From [Clostridium] aerotolerans DSM 5434 (GTDB lineage: Bacteria; Bacillota; Clostridia; Lachnospirales; Lachnospiraceae), in NCBI RefSeq assembly GCF_000687555.1, contig NZ_JHWJ01000020.1, positions 1-64,000 of the forward strand: a DNA stretch of 64,000 nt, given 5' to 3'. The notes beneath the pieces are model-generated. The model did not search any database. It had not been told where the DNA came from and was given only the letters and a program-made list of their open reading frames with translations. The position numbers and the translations under genes were made by a program. This document shows positions 8,439 to 17,551 of the stretch, piece by piece (positions within the stretch are counted from its first letter, which is position 1; each line of letters starts with the position of its first letter).

Positions 8439-9323
8439 CTACAGTTTATCAATATATTTTCCGGCAAGGACATCCATTAAATACTGTCCGTACTGGTTCT
8501 TCTTTAAGGGCTCGATGCTTGTCATAAGCTGATCCTTTGTGATCCAGTGGTTTAAGTATGCGATTTCTTCCAGGCAGGCAATCTTTCTGTGCTGATGGGT
8601 TTCCATGGTGCGCACGAAGTTGGTGGCATCTACCAGGGATTCATGAGTTCCGGTATCCAGCCAGGTAAAGCCCTGACCTAACAGCTCCACATCAAGCTGG
8701 CCGTCTTCCAGATAAATGCGGTTCAAATCTGTGATCTCAAGCTCACCTCTTGCAGATGGCTTTAAGTTCTTTGCATATTCCACGACTTTATTATCATAGA
8801 AATAAAGTCCTGTAACACAGTAATTGCTCTTTGGCTTCTCTGGCTTCTCTTCAATAGAAATAGCTTTTCCGTCTGAATTGAATTCCACGATACCAAAACG
8901 TTCCGGATCATCTACATAATAGCCGAATACGGTCGCTCCGTCTTTTTTATTGGCAGCGTTTAATAAGCGCTTGGTGAGGCCATGGCCTGCAAAGATGTTG
9001 TCGCCTAAAATCATGGCAACGCTGTCATCTCCGATAAATTCCTCTCCGATGACAAATGCCTGAGCAAGGCCGTCTGGAGATGGCTGTACCGCGTAGGATA
9101 ACTGGATGCCAAACTGAGCTCCGTCTCCTAAAAGTGCTTCAAACCTTGGAGTGTCATCTGGAGTAGAGATGATCAGGATATCACGAATCCCTGCATTCAT
9201 AAGCACGGATAAGGGATAATAGATCATTGGCTTGTCATAGATAGGCAGAAGCTGCTTTGATGTTACCATGGTCAGCGGGTAAAGTCTGGTGCCGGAACCC
9301 CCGGCAAGAATAATTCCCTTCAT
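8439..9323 (-). CDS. rfbA: Glucose-1-phosphate thymidylyltransferase
   Basis: A 294-residue nucleotidyltransferase starting [18 protein letters not shown] (signature GGxGTRL). [17 protein letters not shown], the [11 protein letters not shown] region and WLDTGTH are typical of RmlA. It makes dTDP-glucose from glucose-1-phosphate and dTTP and is usually feedback-inhibited by dTDP-rhamnose. First gene of the rfbA-rfbB-rfbD operon. The phosphoglucomutase at 22.8 kb could supply its substrate. Confidence 0.97.
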   Translation of the reverse strand: MKGIILAGGSGTRLYPLTMVTSKQLLPIYDKPMIYYPLSVLMNAGIRDILIISTPDDTPRFEALLGDGAQFGIQLSYAVQPSPDGLAQAFVIGEEFIGDDSVAMILGDNIFAGHGLTKRLLNAANKKDGATVFGYYVDDPERFGIVEFNSDGKAISIEEKPEKPKSNYCVTGLYFYDNKVVEYAKNLKPSARGELEITDLNRIYLEDGQLDVELLGQGFTWLDTGTHESLVDATNFVRTMETHQHRKIACLEEIAYLNHWITKDQLMTSIEPLKKNQYGQYLMDVLAGKYIDKL

Positions 9324-9410
9324 TTTTACAAATCCTCCATATTATTTCATATCTCTATCATACAGGGTGACGTAAGGTCACTGTCAAGGACTTTCTGCCA
9401 TTTTACTGTT

Positions 9411-10601
9411 TTATTTGATGCAAAGGAAGGCTCCGGCCTGTTTTGTGATGTGAATATACCCCTTTTTTTCCATCTTTCGCTCCAGAAATTCCCGGAACTC
9501 ACCGAAACGGTCGCTTAGATACTCCTGCTGGTTTCCGTGACAGGAGAGAATGTATTCCATCAAGGCTCCGGCATCCCTGACTTCAAGATGATCATTGAAT
9601 TCCCTTTTTTCAACCGAATGAAAATAGGGGGCCAGCTGTTCTTCTCCATTTTCAAGTCCGAACACATCATAGAGATTTACTTCAGAAAGTGTGATTCTGG
9701 AATCGAATTCCTTTACCAGCTGGCTGATTTCTTTCATGTGGCCGGCTCCGTAGGTACTGCAGCAGAAGGTCCCTCCCGGCTTTAGCACCCGCTGTACCTG
9801 GCGGAACGCACCATCTAAATTGGAAAGGTAGAACAACACATGGTTTGCTGCCACCAGATCAAAGCTTTCTGATGGCTTTGGAATCTGCCTACAGTCGAAT
9901 ACTTCAAAGGAGAAATTCCCGGATACGTGTTTTAAGTTTTCTTCTACGTCCCGGATCATTCCTTTTGATACATCAGAAAGGCAGATGGCTGCACCTTCTG
10001 GAATCCGGTCCCTGTTGGTGAGCCACAGTTCTCCATTTCCGCAGCCCAGCTCCAGAATGTTTTTTCCGGCAAGGGGCTCCATCAGTCCGAACAGCCACTG
10101 GAACCAGCTGATTGGGCTTTTGGCATATTTTTTGTGTAGTCCGATCCGTATATTAATATTAGCGGCATCTTTATATTGTTCCACCAGTGTTTTTTCCATA
10201 TTAGTAATATGTATCAGATGAAGAATCTTGTTCCAGTCCACGGCCTGGTTATCCGTCACCAGCCTGGAGGTCTCCGAAAGTGTCTGCTCCACAAGCTTTA
10301 AATGCTCGATCCGCTTGCGCACCAGATTAAGCTGAAGCCGTAAAGACTCGTCCACATAATCGTTGTCATCGTCATTGATGGTAATGGAGCGAATTTCGTC
10401 CAGGGAAAAGCCAAGGTATTTTAAGGATAGAATTTTCTGCAGCTTGGCAAAATCAGAGTCCGTATAAAGGCGGTATCCGCCCTCACTGACCCCTGCCGGC
10501 TTTAAAAGCCCCTGCTTGTCATAATAGCGGATGGTACGTATGGTTACATTTGCTTTTTTGGCGAACTGGCCGGAGGTATAAAATCCATCTATTTGACTCA
10601 T
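9411..10601 (-). CDS. MerR-type regulator fused to a class I SAM methyltransferase
   Basis: A 396-residue two-domain protein. Residues about 8-75 are a MerR DNA-binding domain (YTSGQFAKKANVTIRTIRYYDKQGLL, then GGYRLYTDSD), followed by a coiled-coil-like dimer helix (about 85-115). From about residue 178 there is a Rossmann methyltransferase with motif I ILELGCGNG (182-190), a DLVAANHVLFYL block and LKPGGTF. MerR proteins normally carry a short effector domain, so a methyltransferase in its place suggests that SAM or a methylated small molecule is sensed or modified. The target is unknown. It is followed 17 nt upstream in transcript order by the acetyltransferase gene at 10619, so the two may be co-transcribed. 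Confidence 0.85.
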   Translation of the reverse strand: MSQIDGFYTSGQFAKKANVTIRTIRYYDKQGLLKPAGVSEGGYRLYTDSDFAKLQKILSLKYLGFSLDEIRSITINDDDNDYVDESLRLQLNLVRKRIEHLKLVEQTLSETSRLVTDNQAVDWNKILHLIHITNMEKTLVEQYKDAANINIRIGLHKKYAKSPISWFQWLFGLMEPLAGKNILELGCGNGELWLTNRDRIPEGAAICLSDVSKGMIRDVEENLKHVSGNFSFEVFDCRQIPKPSESFDLVAANHVLFYLSNLDGAFRQVQRVLKPGGTFCCSTYGAGHMKEISQLVKEFDSRITLSEVNLYDVFGLENGEEQLAPYFHSVEKREFNDHLEVRDAGALMEYILSCHGNQQEYLSDRFGEFREFLERKMEKKGYIHITKQAGAFLCIK

Positions 10602-10618
10602 TCTAAAATCCTTCCTTT

Positions 10619-11116
10619 CTATACCATGAGCTGGTAATTTATAATATCAAGCATTTTGCCGAATTTCATTCCCATTTCTTTCATGGTACCGCAGTATTCA
10701 AAGCCCAGATGCTCATGAAGAAGGATGCTGGCCTCATTTCCACCGGTAATAACGGAAATAACTGTGTGCACATCATCTCTTTCCCTTGCAATCTCTATAA
10801 TAGAAGAAGCCAGCCTTCCTGCGATTCCTTTCCGTCTGTAGTCTCTGCTTATATAAATGGACAGCTCAACGGTTGTTTTATAAGCTTCCTTGGGGCGGTA
10901 GGAGGAAAGGCTTGCATAGCCTACCGCTTTTCCGTCTTCTTCTGCTATAATTAAAGGATGGTTTCCTATATTATGTTCGCGAAACCATACCATTCTCTCT
11001 TCCATGGTCTTAGGGGTCAAATCAAAGGTAGCAAATCCATGCTCCACTTCGTAATTATAGATGGCCAGTAACTCTGGCATATCCTTTTCTTCGGCAGTTC
11101 TAATTATCATACGCAT
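10619..11116 (-). CDS. GNAT N-acetyltransferase, phosphinothricin-acetyltransferase-like
   Basis: A 165-residue GNAT protein. It shows IRTAEEKDMPELLAIYNYEVEHGFATFD at the N-terminus, TVELSIYISRDYRRKGIAGRL (acetyl-CoA-binding motif A, R-x-x-G-x-A), and NEASILLHEHLGFEYCGTMKEMG, the pattern of the PAT/YncA branch that acetylates amino groups of small amino-acid-like compounds. The substrate is not defined. Met3 is an alternative start. It lies just upstream of the MerR-methyltransferase gene, an arrangement compatible with a detoxification or resistance module, but this is inference. Confidence 0.85.
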   Translation of the reverse strand: MRMIIRTAEEKDMPELLAIYNYEVEHGFATFDLTPKTMEERMVWFREHNIGNHPLIIAEEDGKAVGYASLSSYRPKEAYKTTVELSIYISRDYRRKGIAGRLASSIIEIARERDDVHTVISVITGGNEASILLHEHLGFEYCGTMKEMGMKFGKMLDIINYQLMV

Positions 11117-11152
11117 TCCTCCAAATTATAATTTATCTTATCATACATCATT

Positions 11153-11863
11153 CTAATACCCTCGTCCAATACAAATTGCGAGGAAATATATCCTCTTAAT
11201 TCCTGCTTTTTTTAACGCTCTGGTACAGGCCTCCATGGTACTTCCTGTGGTATAAATATCATCCATTAATATGACTCCCTCTATTCCTGGTTTTCTTTCT
11301 CCAGGTACAAAGGCCGCCTCCAGATTCTTAAGACGCTCGTTAGGATCCAGGCCCTTTTGCGGCATGGTGTTTTTATTTCTAAGAAGCATTTCGGAAGCTA
11401 CCGGAAGGTCCAAGGCTTTCCCCACCTTATTTGCCAGCACTTCGGCCTGATTAAATCCCCGTTCTCTTTCTCTTTTGGGGTGAACAGGAATGGGGACTAG
11501 TACACCGGCATTCATCCGGCGTATCTGCTTTTCATAACGCGCAGCAATGGCTTCTCCATAAAAATCCAGGTACTCCCGTCTGTTTTTATATTTTATCTTT
11601 ATCATGGAAGCTTTGGCTGTTTCATCATAATTAAGAAGGGCCAGACCATACTCAAAGGAATGTTTGTGCCTGACGCAGTCAAAACAGTATTCTATGTTTT
11701 CACTCATGACTTCCTTGCCGCATTTTTTACATACAGGACCTTTGACAAAGGATAGCTTTTTAAAACATGCTGGGCAAATGAGCCGGCCTTTTGGCATAAC
11801 AATATCATCACAGACAGGGCATCGCCTGGGAAAAAGAAGATCGACAAAAAAAGAAGGATTCAT
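11153..11863 (-). CDS. comFC: ComF-family phosphoribosyltransferase-like protein
   Basis: 236 residues from MNPSFFVDLLFPRRCPVC. The N-terminal part has zinc-finger cysteines (CPVC, CPAC, CKKC, CFDC). The C-terminal part is a type I phosphoribosyltransferase-like domain with the PRPP-loop-like VILMDDIYTTGSTM. ComFC proteins act in DNA uptake in competent bacteria, and in other species their role is unclear. A longer start at 11938 would give an ATGA overlap with recD2 but would translate a perfect 26-bp palindrome. An AAGGAGAA site 10 nt before 11863 favours the shorter form. recD2 is immediately upstream. Confidence 0.85.
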   Translation of the reverse strand: MNPSFFVDLLFPRRCPVCDDIVMPKGRLICPACFKKLSFVKGPVCKKCGKEVMSENIEYCFDCVRHKHSFEYGLALLNYDETAKASMIKIKYKNRREYLDFYGEAIAARYEKQIRRMNAGVLVPIPVHPKRERERGFNQAEVLANKVGKALDLPVASEMLLRNKNTMPQKGLDPNERLKNLEAAFVPGERKPGIEGVILMDDIYTTGSTMEACTRALKKAGIKRIYFLAICIGRGY

Positions 11864-11900
11864 AGCAGAATGTTCTCCTTGCAAATAAGAATGGCGAGAC

Positions 11901-11926
11901 AGGCAGGAAGGGATCCCTTCCTGCCT
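11901..11926. repeat. Perfect 26-bp palindrome between recD2 and comF
   Basis: The sequence reads identically on both strands around a central GGATCC. It lies between the recD2 stop and the probable comF start, with no T-run on either side. It may be a weak transcript-end hairpin or a protein-binding site. Confidence 0.7.
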
Positions 11927-11934
11927 TAAGAGTA

Positions 11935-14160
11935 TCATGAAAGGTGATTGATTTCACAGATCCGGTCCTTGAGGCCGGAATATCTGCGCTGTTCTGTTTC
12001 GTTATTTACCATTTCCTGAAAGACCTCAGGAATTCCCACAAGACACACACAGGATTTTGCCCGGGTGACTGCGGTATAGATTAAATTTCGGGTCATCAGC
12101 ATCCGAGGGCCTGAAAATACAGGAATCACCACGGCTGGATACTCACTTCCCTGGGATTTGTGAATGGTGATGGCATAGGCCAGCTCCAGCTCTTCCAGCT
12201 GCTTGTAGCTGTATTCCACCAGCCTTCCCTCGTCGAATTCCACGGTGATCAGCTCTGCAAAGCTGTTAATCTCCCGGATAATCCCCATATCTCCGTTATA
12301 GATTCCGGTGCCTTTATCCACAGGAATTCCGTACTTGTTTCGTACTTCCCATTCAATGTTGTAGTTATTTTTAATCTGCATGACCTTATCGCCCACCCGG
12401 TAGATGATTCCTTGAGTCTCCTTCTGGGGCTTGTCCTCTGACGGAGGATTTAAAAATTCCTGTAAAATGGTGTTAAGCCGTTCTACTCCCATGGCCCCTT
12501 TTCTCATAGGGGTCATGATCTGGATATCAAAGGTGTCTGCATGAACATAATCCGGCAGCTTTTGCTGCACCAGAGTAATCATAGCATTAATAATGGTATT
12601 GGGGTCTTCCCGTTTGATGAAAAGAAAGTCATTGCTTTTCTTTCCCAAGGGAATGACCTCTCCCCCATTGATTTTATGGGCATTGACCACGATATCGCTT
12701 TGGGTGGCCTGACGGAAGATCTTTGTCAGCATGACCACATTAAAGCACTCCGAGTCTATCATATCCCGAAGCACATTACCCGGTCCCACGCTTGGGAGCT
12801 GGTTTACGTCTCCCACCAGGATCAGTCTCGTACCAGGGTTTATTGCCTTTAAGAGGGACTGCATCAAATGGATATCCACCATGGAGGTTTCGTCTATGAT
12901 AACTGCATCCGCATCCAGGGGATTTTCCTCATTCCGTTCAAAATGCATGGAGGCAGATCGATCATCTCCCGGTGCACCGGACAGCTCTAAAAGTCTGTGA
13001 ATGGTCCTGGCTTCATAGCCGGTCGCCTCTGTCATTCGTTTGGCTGCACGTCCTGTGGGCGCTGCCAGCAGGATTTCCATCTCTTCGCTTTCAAAGAAGC
13101 GGATTATGGTATTAATGGTTGTGGTCTTACCGGTTCCAGGTCCTCCGGTGATGATTAAAAGACCGCTGTTTACGGCTTCCACCACAGCCTTTACCTGCTT
13201 TTCGTCAAGCTCGATCTGCTCTTCCTTCTGGATTTTTAACAGCTTGGTCCGTATCTCCCCCTCTGGCATCTGTCCACGTATGTTAAGGTCGTGAAGCATC
13301 TTTGCGGAATTCAGTTCCATATAGTAATACTGGGAAGCATAGACCACCCGCCTGCCATCGGTCTCTCTGATGACCAGGCGTTTATCAAGCTGCATGTCCA
13401 TAAGATGCTTTTCAATCAGCTGACGATCCACCTTAAGAAGCTCTGAAGCCTGGCAGAGAAGCTCCTCTTCCGGAAGATAGGTGTGACCATTTGATGTGGC
13501 CTGTAAAAGACTGTAGAGCACTCCGCACTTGATCCGGAAATCGGAATCCGTGAAAATGCCCACCTTCCTGGCGATCTCATCTGCCATCTTAAATCCCACG
13601 CCTGGAATATCATCTGCCATCTGGTAAGGATTTTCCTTAATGATGCCATAGAGTCTGGGACCGTATTCCTGATAGATTTTTGCAGCCAGATTCATGGAAA
13701 TTCCATACTCCTGGAGAAACATCATAGCCTGACGCATCTCCTTTTTCTGTTCCACCTGCTGGGAAATAGCCATTGCCATCTTTTCGCTGACGCCCTTGAC
13801 CTCAGAAAGCCGCTCCGGCTCCTCCTCCATAATACGGAAGGTGTCCGCTTTAAAGCGTTTGACAATTCTTGCAGCCAGAGCTGCTCCCACACCTTTAATG
13901 GCCCCGGAGCCCAGATACCGTTCCATAGCCGCTGTATCCTCTGGTGTCTTGATCTCATAGGTTTCCACGGTCATCTGTTCGCCGTAGACCGGATGCTCGG
14001 TCATGGCTCCCACCGCTTCCACCATCTCCCCCTCGCTTATGTAATGAAAATTACCTACAAGGGTATATTCTTCGCCTTCATTTACGAGACTTAAGACTGT
14101 ATAGCCGTTATCTTCGTTCCTGTATTTAATTCTCTCTACAAATCCGCAGACAGTTGCCAT
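11935..14160 (-). CDS. recD2: RecD2-type ATP-dependent 5'-3' DNA helicase
   Basis: 741 residues from MATVCGFVERI, selected because ggaggga precedes this ATG; a 13-codon upstream extension lacks that support. The N-terminal OB-like and helix-hairpin-helix regions (GVGAALAARIVKRF, VKGVSEKMA, IPGVGFKMADEIA) precede the superfamily 1B helicase core with Walker A GGPGTGKTTT, Walker B VIIDETSMVD and the C-terminal YAITIHKSQGSEYPAV. RecD2 acts without RecBC in replication-fork stability and mismatch or recombination repair. It overlaps or abuts comF downstream. Confidence 0.95.
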   Translation of the reverse strand: MATVCGFVERIKYRNEDNGYTVLSLVNEGEEYTLVGNFHYISEGEMVEAVGAMTEHPVYGEQMTVETYEIKTPEDTAAMERYLGSGAIKGVGAALAARIVKRFKADTFRIMEEEPERLSEVKGVSEKMAMAISQQVEQKKEMRQAMMFLQEYGISMNLAAKIYQEYGPRLYGIIKENPYQMADDIPGVGFKMADEIARKVGIFTDSDFRIKCGVLYSLLQATSNGHTYLPEEELLCQASELLKVDRQLIEKHLMDMQLDKRLVIRETDGRRVVYASQYYYMELNSAKMLHDLNIRGQMPEGEIRTKLLKIQKEEQIELDEKQVKAVVEAVNSGLLIITGGPGTGKTTTINTIIRFFESEEMEILLAAPTGRAAKRMTEATGYEARTIHRLLELSGAPGDDRSASMHFERNEENPLDADAVIIDETSMVDIHLMQSLLKAINPGTRLILVGDVNQLPSVGPGNVLRDMIDSECFNVVMLTKIFRQATQSDIVVNAHKINGGEVIPLGKKSNDFLFIKREDPNTIINAMITLVQQKLPDYVHADTFDIQIMTPMRKGAMGVERLNTILQEFLNPPSEDKPQKETQGIIYRVGDKVMQIKNNYNIEWEVRNKYGIPVDKGTGIYNGDMGIIREINSFAELITVEFDEGRLVEYSYKQLEELELAYAITIHKSQGSEYPAVVIPVFSGPRMLMTRNLIYTAVTRAKSCVCLVGIPEVFQEMVNNETEQRRYSGLKDRICEINHLS

Positions 14161-14269
14161 AATCCCTCCCGTAAACACAGACAGACTGCCCCAAAACAAT
14201 CCCTGTCGGAATCATAAGATACCGCCAGGGCTGTTTTAAAGCAGTCAAATTAACTTGTTTTCACTCAGT

Positions 14270-15277
14270 TTAAAATTCTCTTTTATTATCTCCGCCGTGA
14301 GTAAATTCAATAAATTTACCGGTTCCGATGGCTACTGCTGTCAGCGGATCTTCTGCAATCATGGTAGTGATGCCTGTCTTCTCTTCAATGAGGGCATCAA
14401 GGCCGCTTAAGAGAGAGCCGCCGCCTGTAAGGACGATTCCGCGGTCGAAAATATCTGCTGCAAGCTCTGGTGGTGTGCGCTCCAGTACATTATGAACCGC
14501 ATCAACGATCTGCATTGCTGGCTCTTTTAATGCATCAAGGGTCTCATCAGAAGTTACGACAATGGTCTTTGGAAGGCCGGTAACTAAGTTACGTCCTCTT
14601 ACTTCCATGGTCAATACTTCTGGTCTGCGGTATGCGGCACCAATGTTGATCTTGATTTCCTCCGCAGTTCTCTCACCGATTAAAAGGTTATGTTTCTTAC
14701 GCATATAGCGTACCAATGCTTCATCAAAATCATCACCGGCAACTTTAATGGAGGTGCTTACTACCGTTCCGCCAAGAGAAATAACTGCAATGTCAGAAGT
14801 ACCGCCACCAATATCGACAATCATGTTACCGCATGCTTTTGAAATGTCGATTCCTGCGCCAATAGCTGCTGCTACCGGTTCTTCAATAATAGACACTTCT
14901 CTTGCGCCTGCCTGATAAGTCGCATCTTCCACTGCCTTTTTTTCTACTTCCGTAGCACCGCTTGGGATACAGACGCTGATTCTTGGCTTTCTTAACGTCT
15001 TTTTGCCTACTGCTTTATTGATAAAATATTTAAGCATCTTTTCAGTTACCGTATAATCAGAAATGACTCCCTGACGAAGGGGTCTGACAGCAACGATATT
15101 ACCAGGAGTTCTACCGATCATCAGTCTGGCTTCTTCTCCAATGGCCTTTATTTTATTGGTATCACGGTCTATGGCAACAACTGAGGGCTCTTTTAAAACA
15201 ACGCCCTTGCCTTTAATATATACCAGTATACTGGCGGTTCCTAAGTCAATTCCAATATCATTGGACATCATAAACAT
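14270..15277 (-). CDS. mreB: Rod-shape determining protein MreB/Mbl family
   Basis: About 335 residues with the actin fold: IGIDLGTASILVYIKGKGVVLKEPSVVA (phosphate 1), DIGGGTSDIAVIS (phosphate 2) and GIVLTGGGSLL (adenosine). It polymerises as membrane-associated filaments that guide lateral cell-wall synthesis. AGGAGG lies close to three possible starts (Met at 15277, 15271, 15268); 15277 is given, and the one or two residues' difference does not matter. mreC and mreD are not adjacent, which fits an Mbl- or MreBH-like paralogue. Confidence 0.93.
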   Translation of the reverse strand: MFMMSNDIGIDLGTASILVYIKGKGVVLKEPSVVAIDRDTNKIKAIGEEARLMIGRTPGNIVAVRPLRQGVISDYTVTEKMLKYFINKAVGKKTLRKPRISVCIPSGATEVEKKAVEDATYQAGAREVSIIEEPVAAAIGAGIDISKACGNMIVDIGGGTSDIAVISLGGTVVSTSIKVAGDDFDEALVRYMRKKHNLLIGERTAEEIKINIGAAYRRPEVLTMEVRGRNLVTGLPKTIVVTSDETLDALKEPAMQIVDAVHNVLERTPPELAADIFDRGIVLTGGGSLLSGLDALIEEKTGITTMIAEDPLTAVAIGTGKFIEFTHGGDNKREF

Positions 15278-15468
15278 TCTTCCTCCTGATTCCTGTATCC
15301 TGTTCCCAAAGTTTCCTTTATCTTCAAATTTATGTGTAATTCGCAAATTAGGTCGCACTTTCTACCCTATTATATACAATAACCCCAGGTTTTTAAAGGG
15401 GTTTTTTTATTTTTATTATCTTTATTAATTTTTAATGTATCGTACACATTTTCGACACATTTTCATTG

Positions 15469-15676
15469 TATACTTATGGTACGTTATCCGAAAGGATAAC
15501 GGGCCTTTTGTTTCAAGTAACTTACTTGAAATCACAAAGCTTTTTCATACTCATACCGGACGGTGCAAACCGTCCGGCCCCCCTAAATAACAATTTGATT
15601 ACATTTTTGAATCATTTCTGATAGAACGTGATAACAGGATCTGGCTTTCCTTGTGAACCAGGTCCTGTTTTTTTAT
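15469..15676 (+). ncRNA. Candidate small structured RNA with four hairpins
   Basis: The plus strand between mreB and the ABC-F gene holds three perfect hairpins (15483-15500 with a GAAA loop; 15511-15531; 15556-15577 with a GCAA loop). A 12-bp terminator stem (15633-15644 with 15658-15669) and seven T follow. A possible -10 TATACT is at 15469-15474, but its -35 is poor. No ORF fits. The T-run orients the transcript on the plus strand, antisense to nothing annotated. No known family was recognised. Confidence 0.4.
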
Positions 15677-15761
15677 TGAAAAATGTATATTCTTATCTAA
15701 GAAGCTCAGCCTGGTAATGTAATTTTCGCCCTGAAAATAGTTATCCATGAACGAAACAGCG

Positions 15762-15800
15762 AAAAAAGGCTGGAGTCTGGTAAAACCAGACCCCCTTTAT
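15762..15800 (-). terminator. Intrinsic terminator of the ABC-F gene
   Basis: On the minus strand ggggtctgg pairs with ccagactcc, followed by agccTTTTTT, 20 nt after the ABC-F stop. Confidence 0.8.
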
Positions 15801-15817
15801 AATAGGATGCTTCTCCC

Positions 15818-17374
15818 TTAAGAAAGCCTTAATGCCCATTCCCGACAGTCGATGACTCTTGTCGCAAGACCCTCATAAAACTCTGGCTCATGACAGATTA
15901 AAAGTATGCTTCCCTTATATTCTTTTAATGCCCGCTTTAACTCATCCTTTGCATCTACATCAAGATGATTGGTCGGCTCGTCCAAAAGAAGAACGTTAGA
16001 TTCCCGGTTTAACAGCTTGCATAGACGCACCTTAGCCTGCTCTCCACCGCTTAATACACGAACCTGGCTCTCAATGTGCTTTGTAGTCAGTCCGCATTTT
16101 GCAAGAGCGGAACGGACCTGATACTGAGTATAGGAAGGGAACTCCTTCCAGATTTCTTCGATGCAGGTGGTGTTATTTCCTGGTGTCATCTCCTGCTCAA
16201 AATAACCGATGGATAAATAGTCTCCAAGCTCTACGCTTCCGCTTAAAGCCGGTACAAGACCAAGAATGCTCTTTAAAAGAGTGGTCTTTCCAATTCCGTT
16301 GGCACCCACTAAAACCACCTTTTCGCCACGCTCCATAGAGAGATTTAAAGATCTTGACAATGGTTCGTCATATCCGATTACCATATCACTTGTTTCAAAG
16401 ATAACTTTTCCCGCTGTCCTTGCTTCCATAAAGTGAAATTCCGGCTTTGGTTTCTCTCTTGCAAGCTCAATGACATCCATCTTATCCAGCTTTTTCTGCC
16501 GGGACATAGCCATATTTCTAGTGGATACCCTGGCCTTATTCCGGGCTACGAAATCTTCAAGCTCTGCGATTTCCTGCTGCTGACGCTTATAAGCAGACTC
16601 CAGCTGAGAACGTTTTACCGCATATACTTCCTGGAATTTATCATAATCGCCTACATATCGGTCAAGATTCTGATTCTCCATGTGGTAAATGATATTGATT
16701 ACGCTGTTTAAGAAAGGAATATCATGAGAAATCAGAATAAATGCATTCTCATATTCCAGTAAATAGCGTTTCAGCCATTCGATATGAACCGTATCCAGAT
16801 AGTTGGTCGGCTCGTCAAGAAGAAGAATATCCGGCTTTTCCAAAAGAAGCTTACCAAGAAGGACTTTGGTTCTCTGTCCACCACTTAACTCGGTCACATC
16901 TTTATCAAGACCCATATCCGTTAATCCCAGGGCCCTTGCCACCTCTTCCACCTTGGAATCAATGATGTAAAAGTCATGAGCCATAAGCAGATCCTGAATG
17001 GTTCCAAGCTCCTCCATCATGGAGTTCATGGTCTCTTCGTCTGCCTCTCCCATGCGGTCACAGATATCATTCATCTGCTCTTCCATCTGGAACAGGAATG
17101 CAAAGGCGCCTTTTAATACTTCACGAATGGTCATTCCCTTTTCAAGAACCGTATGCTGATCTAAATATCCGACCCGGACTCTCTTTGACCATTCCACTTT
17201 TCCTTCATCCGGCTGTAATTTTCCGGTTATGATATTCATAAATGTGGATTTACCCTCACCATTGGCTCCGATTAGTCCAATGTGCTCTCCCTTTAACAGC
17301 CGAAAGGAAACGTCCTGAAATATAGCCCTGTCTCCAAATCCGTGGGTGAGATGCTCAACATTTAATATGCTCAT
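15818..17374 (-). CDS. ABC-F family ATPase (ribosome-associated, YbiT/Uup-like)
   Basis: 518 residues from MSILNVEHLTHGFG, preceded by AAAGGAG; a start seven codons upstream is less well placed. Two ATP-binding cassettes are present without membrane domains: Walker A GANGEGKST and GANGIGKTT, signatures LSGGQ and LSGGEQ, Walker B DILLLDEPTNYLD and VLLLDEPTNHLD. The linker between them is charged and helical. ABC-F proteins bind the ribosomal E site and act in translation or antibiotic protection. The sequence does not show a resistance-type extended linker, so a housekeeping role is more likely. It stands alone and has its own terminator. Confidence 0.92.
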   Translation of the reverse strand: MSILNVEHLTHGFGDRAIFQDVSFRLLKGEHIGLIGANGEGKSTFMNIITGKLQPDEGKVEWSKRVRVGYLDQHTVLEKGMTIREVLKGAFAFLFQMEEQMNDICDRMGEADEETMNSMMEELGTIQDLLMAHDFYIIDSKVEEVARALGLTDMGLDKDVTELSGGQRTKVLLGKLLLEKPDILLLDEPTNYLDTVHIEWLKRYLLEYENAFILISHDIPFLNSVINIIYHMENQNLDRYVGDYDKFQEVYAVKRSQLESAYKRQQQEIAELEDFVARNKARVSTRNMAMSRQKKLDKMDVIELAREKPKPEFHFMEARTAGKVIFETSDMVIGYDEPLSRSLNLSMERGEKVVLVGANGIGKTTLLKSILGLVPALSGSVELGDYLSIGYFEQEMTPGNNTTCIEEIWKEFPSYTQYQVRSALAKCGLTTKHIESQVRVLSGGEQAKVRLCKLLNRESNVLLLDEPTNHLDVDAKDELKRALKEYKGSILLICHEPEFYEGLATRVIDCREWALRLS

Positions 17375-17484
17375 TGATATAACTCCTTTATTCATGGGTA
17401 TACAATACGAAACATCATAATTCTACATGACAGAAGCAATTAAGGCAAGTAAAATACCCTGATTCTTCTAAGACTTTTTTCCAG

Positions 17485-17513
17485 TTGCAAAAAAGGACAA
17501 AACCGTATATGAT
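17485..17513 (+). promoter_or_regulatory. Sigma-A promoter of the CmpB-like gene
   Basis: TTGCAA (17485-17490), a 17-nt spacer and TATGAT (17508-17513), followed by the AAAGGAG site and the ATG at 17552. Confidence 0.65.
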
Positions 17514-17551
17514 AGTTCCAATACAGTGATTGATCGAAAGGAGTCACGCTT

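Noticed and set aside
15469-15676. 6S RNA or c-di-GMP riboswitch
   Set aside because: The ends do not pair into one long rod with a central bubble as in 6S, and no c-di-GMP-I core was seen.
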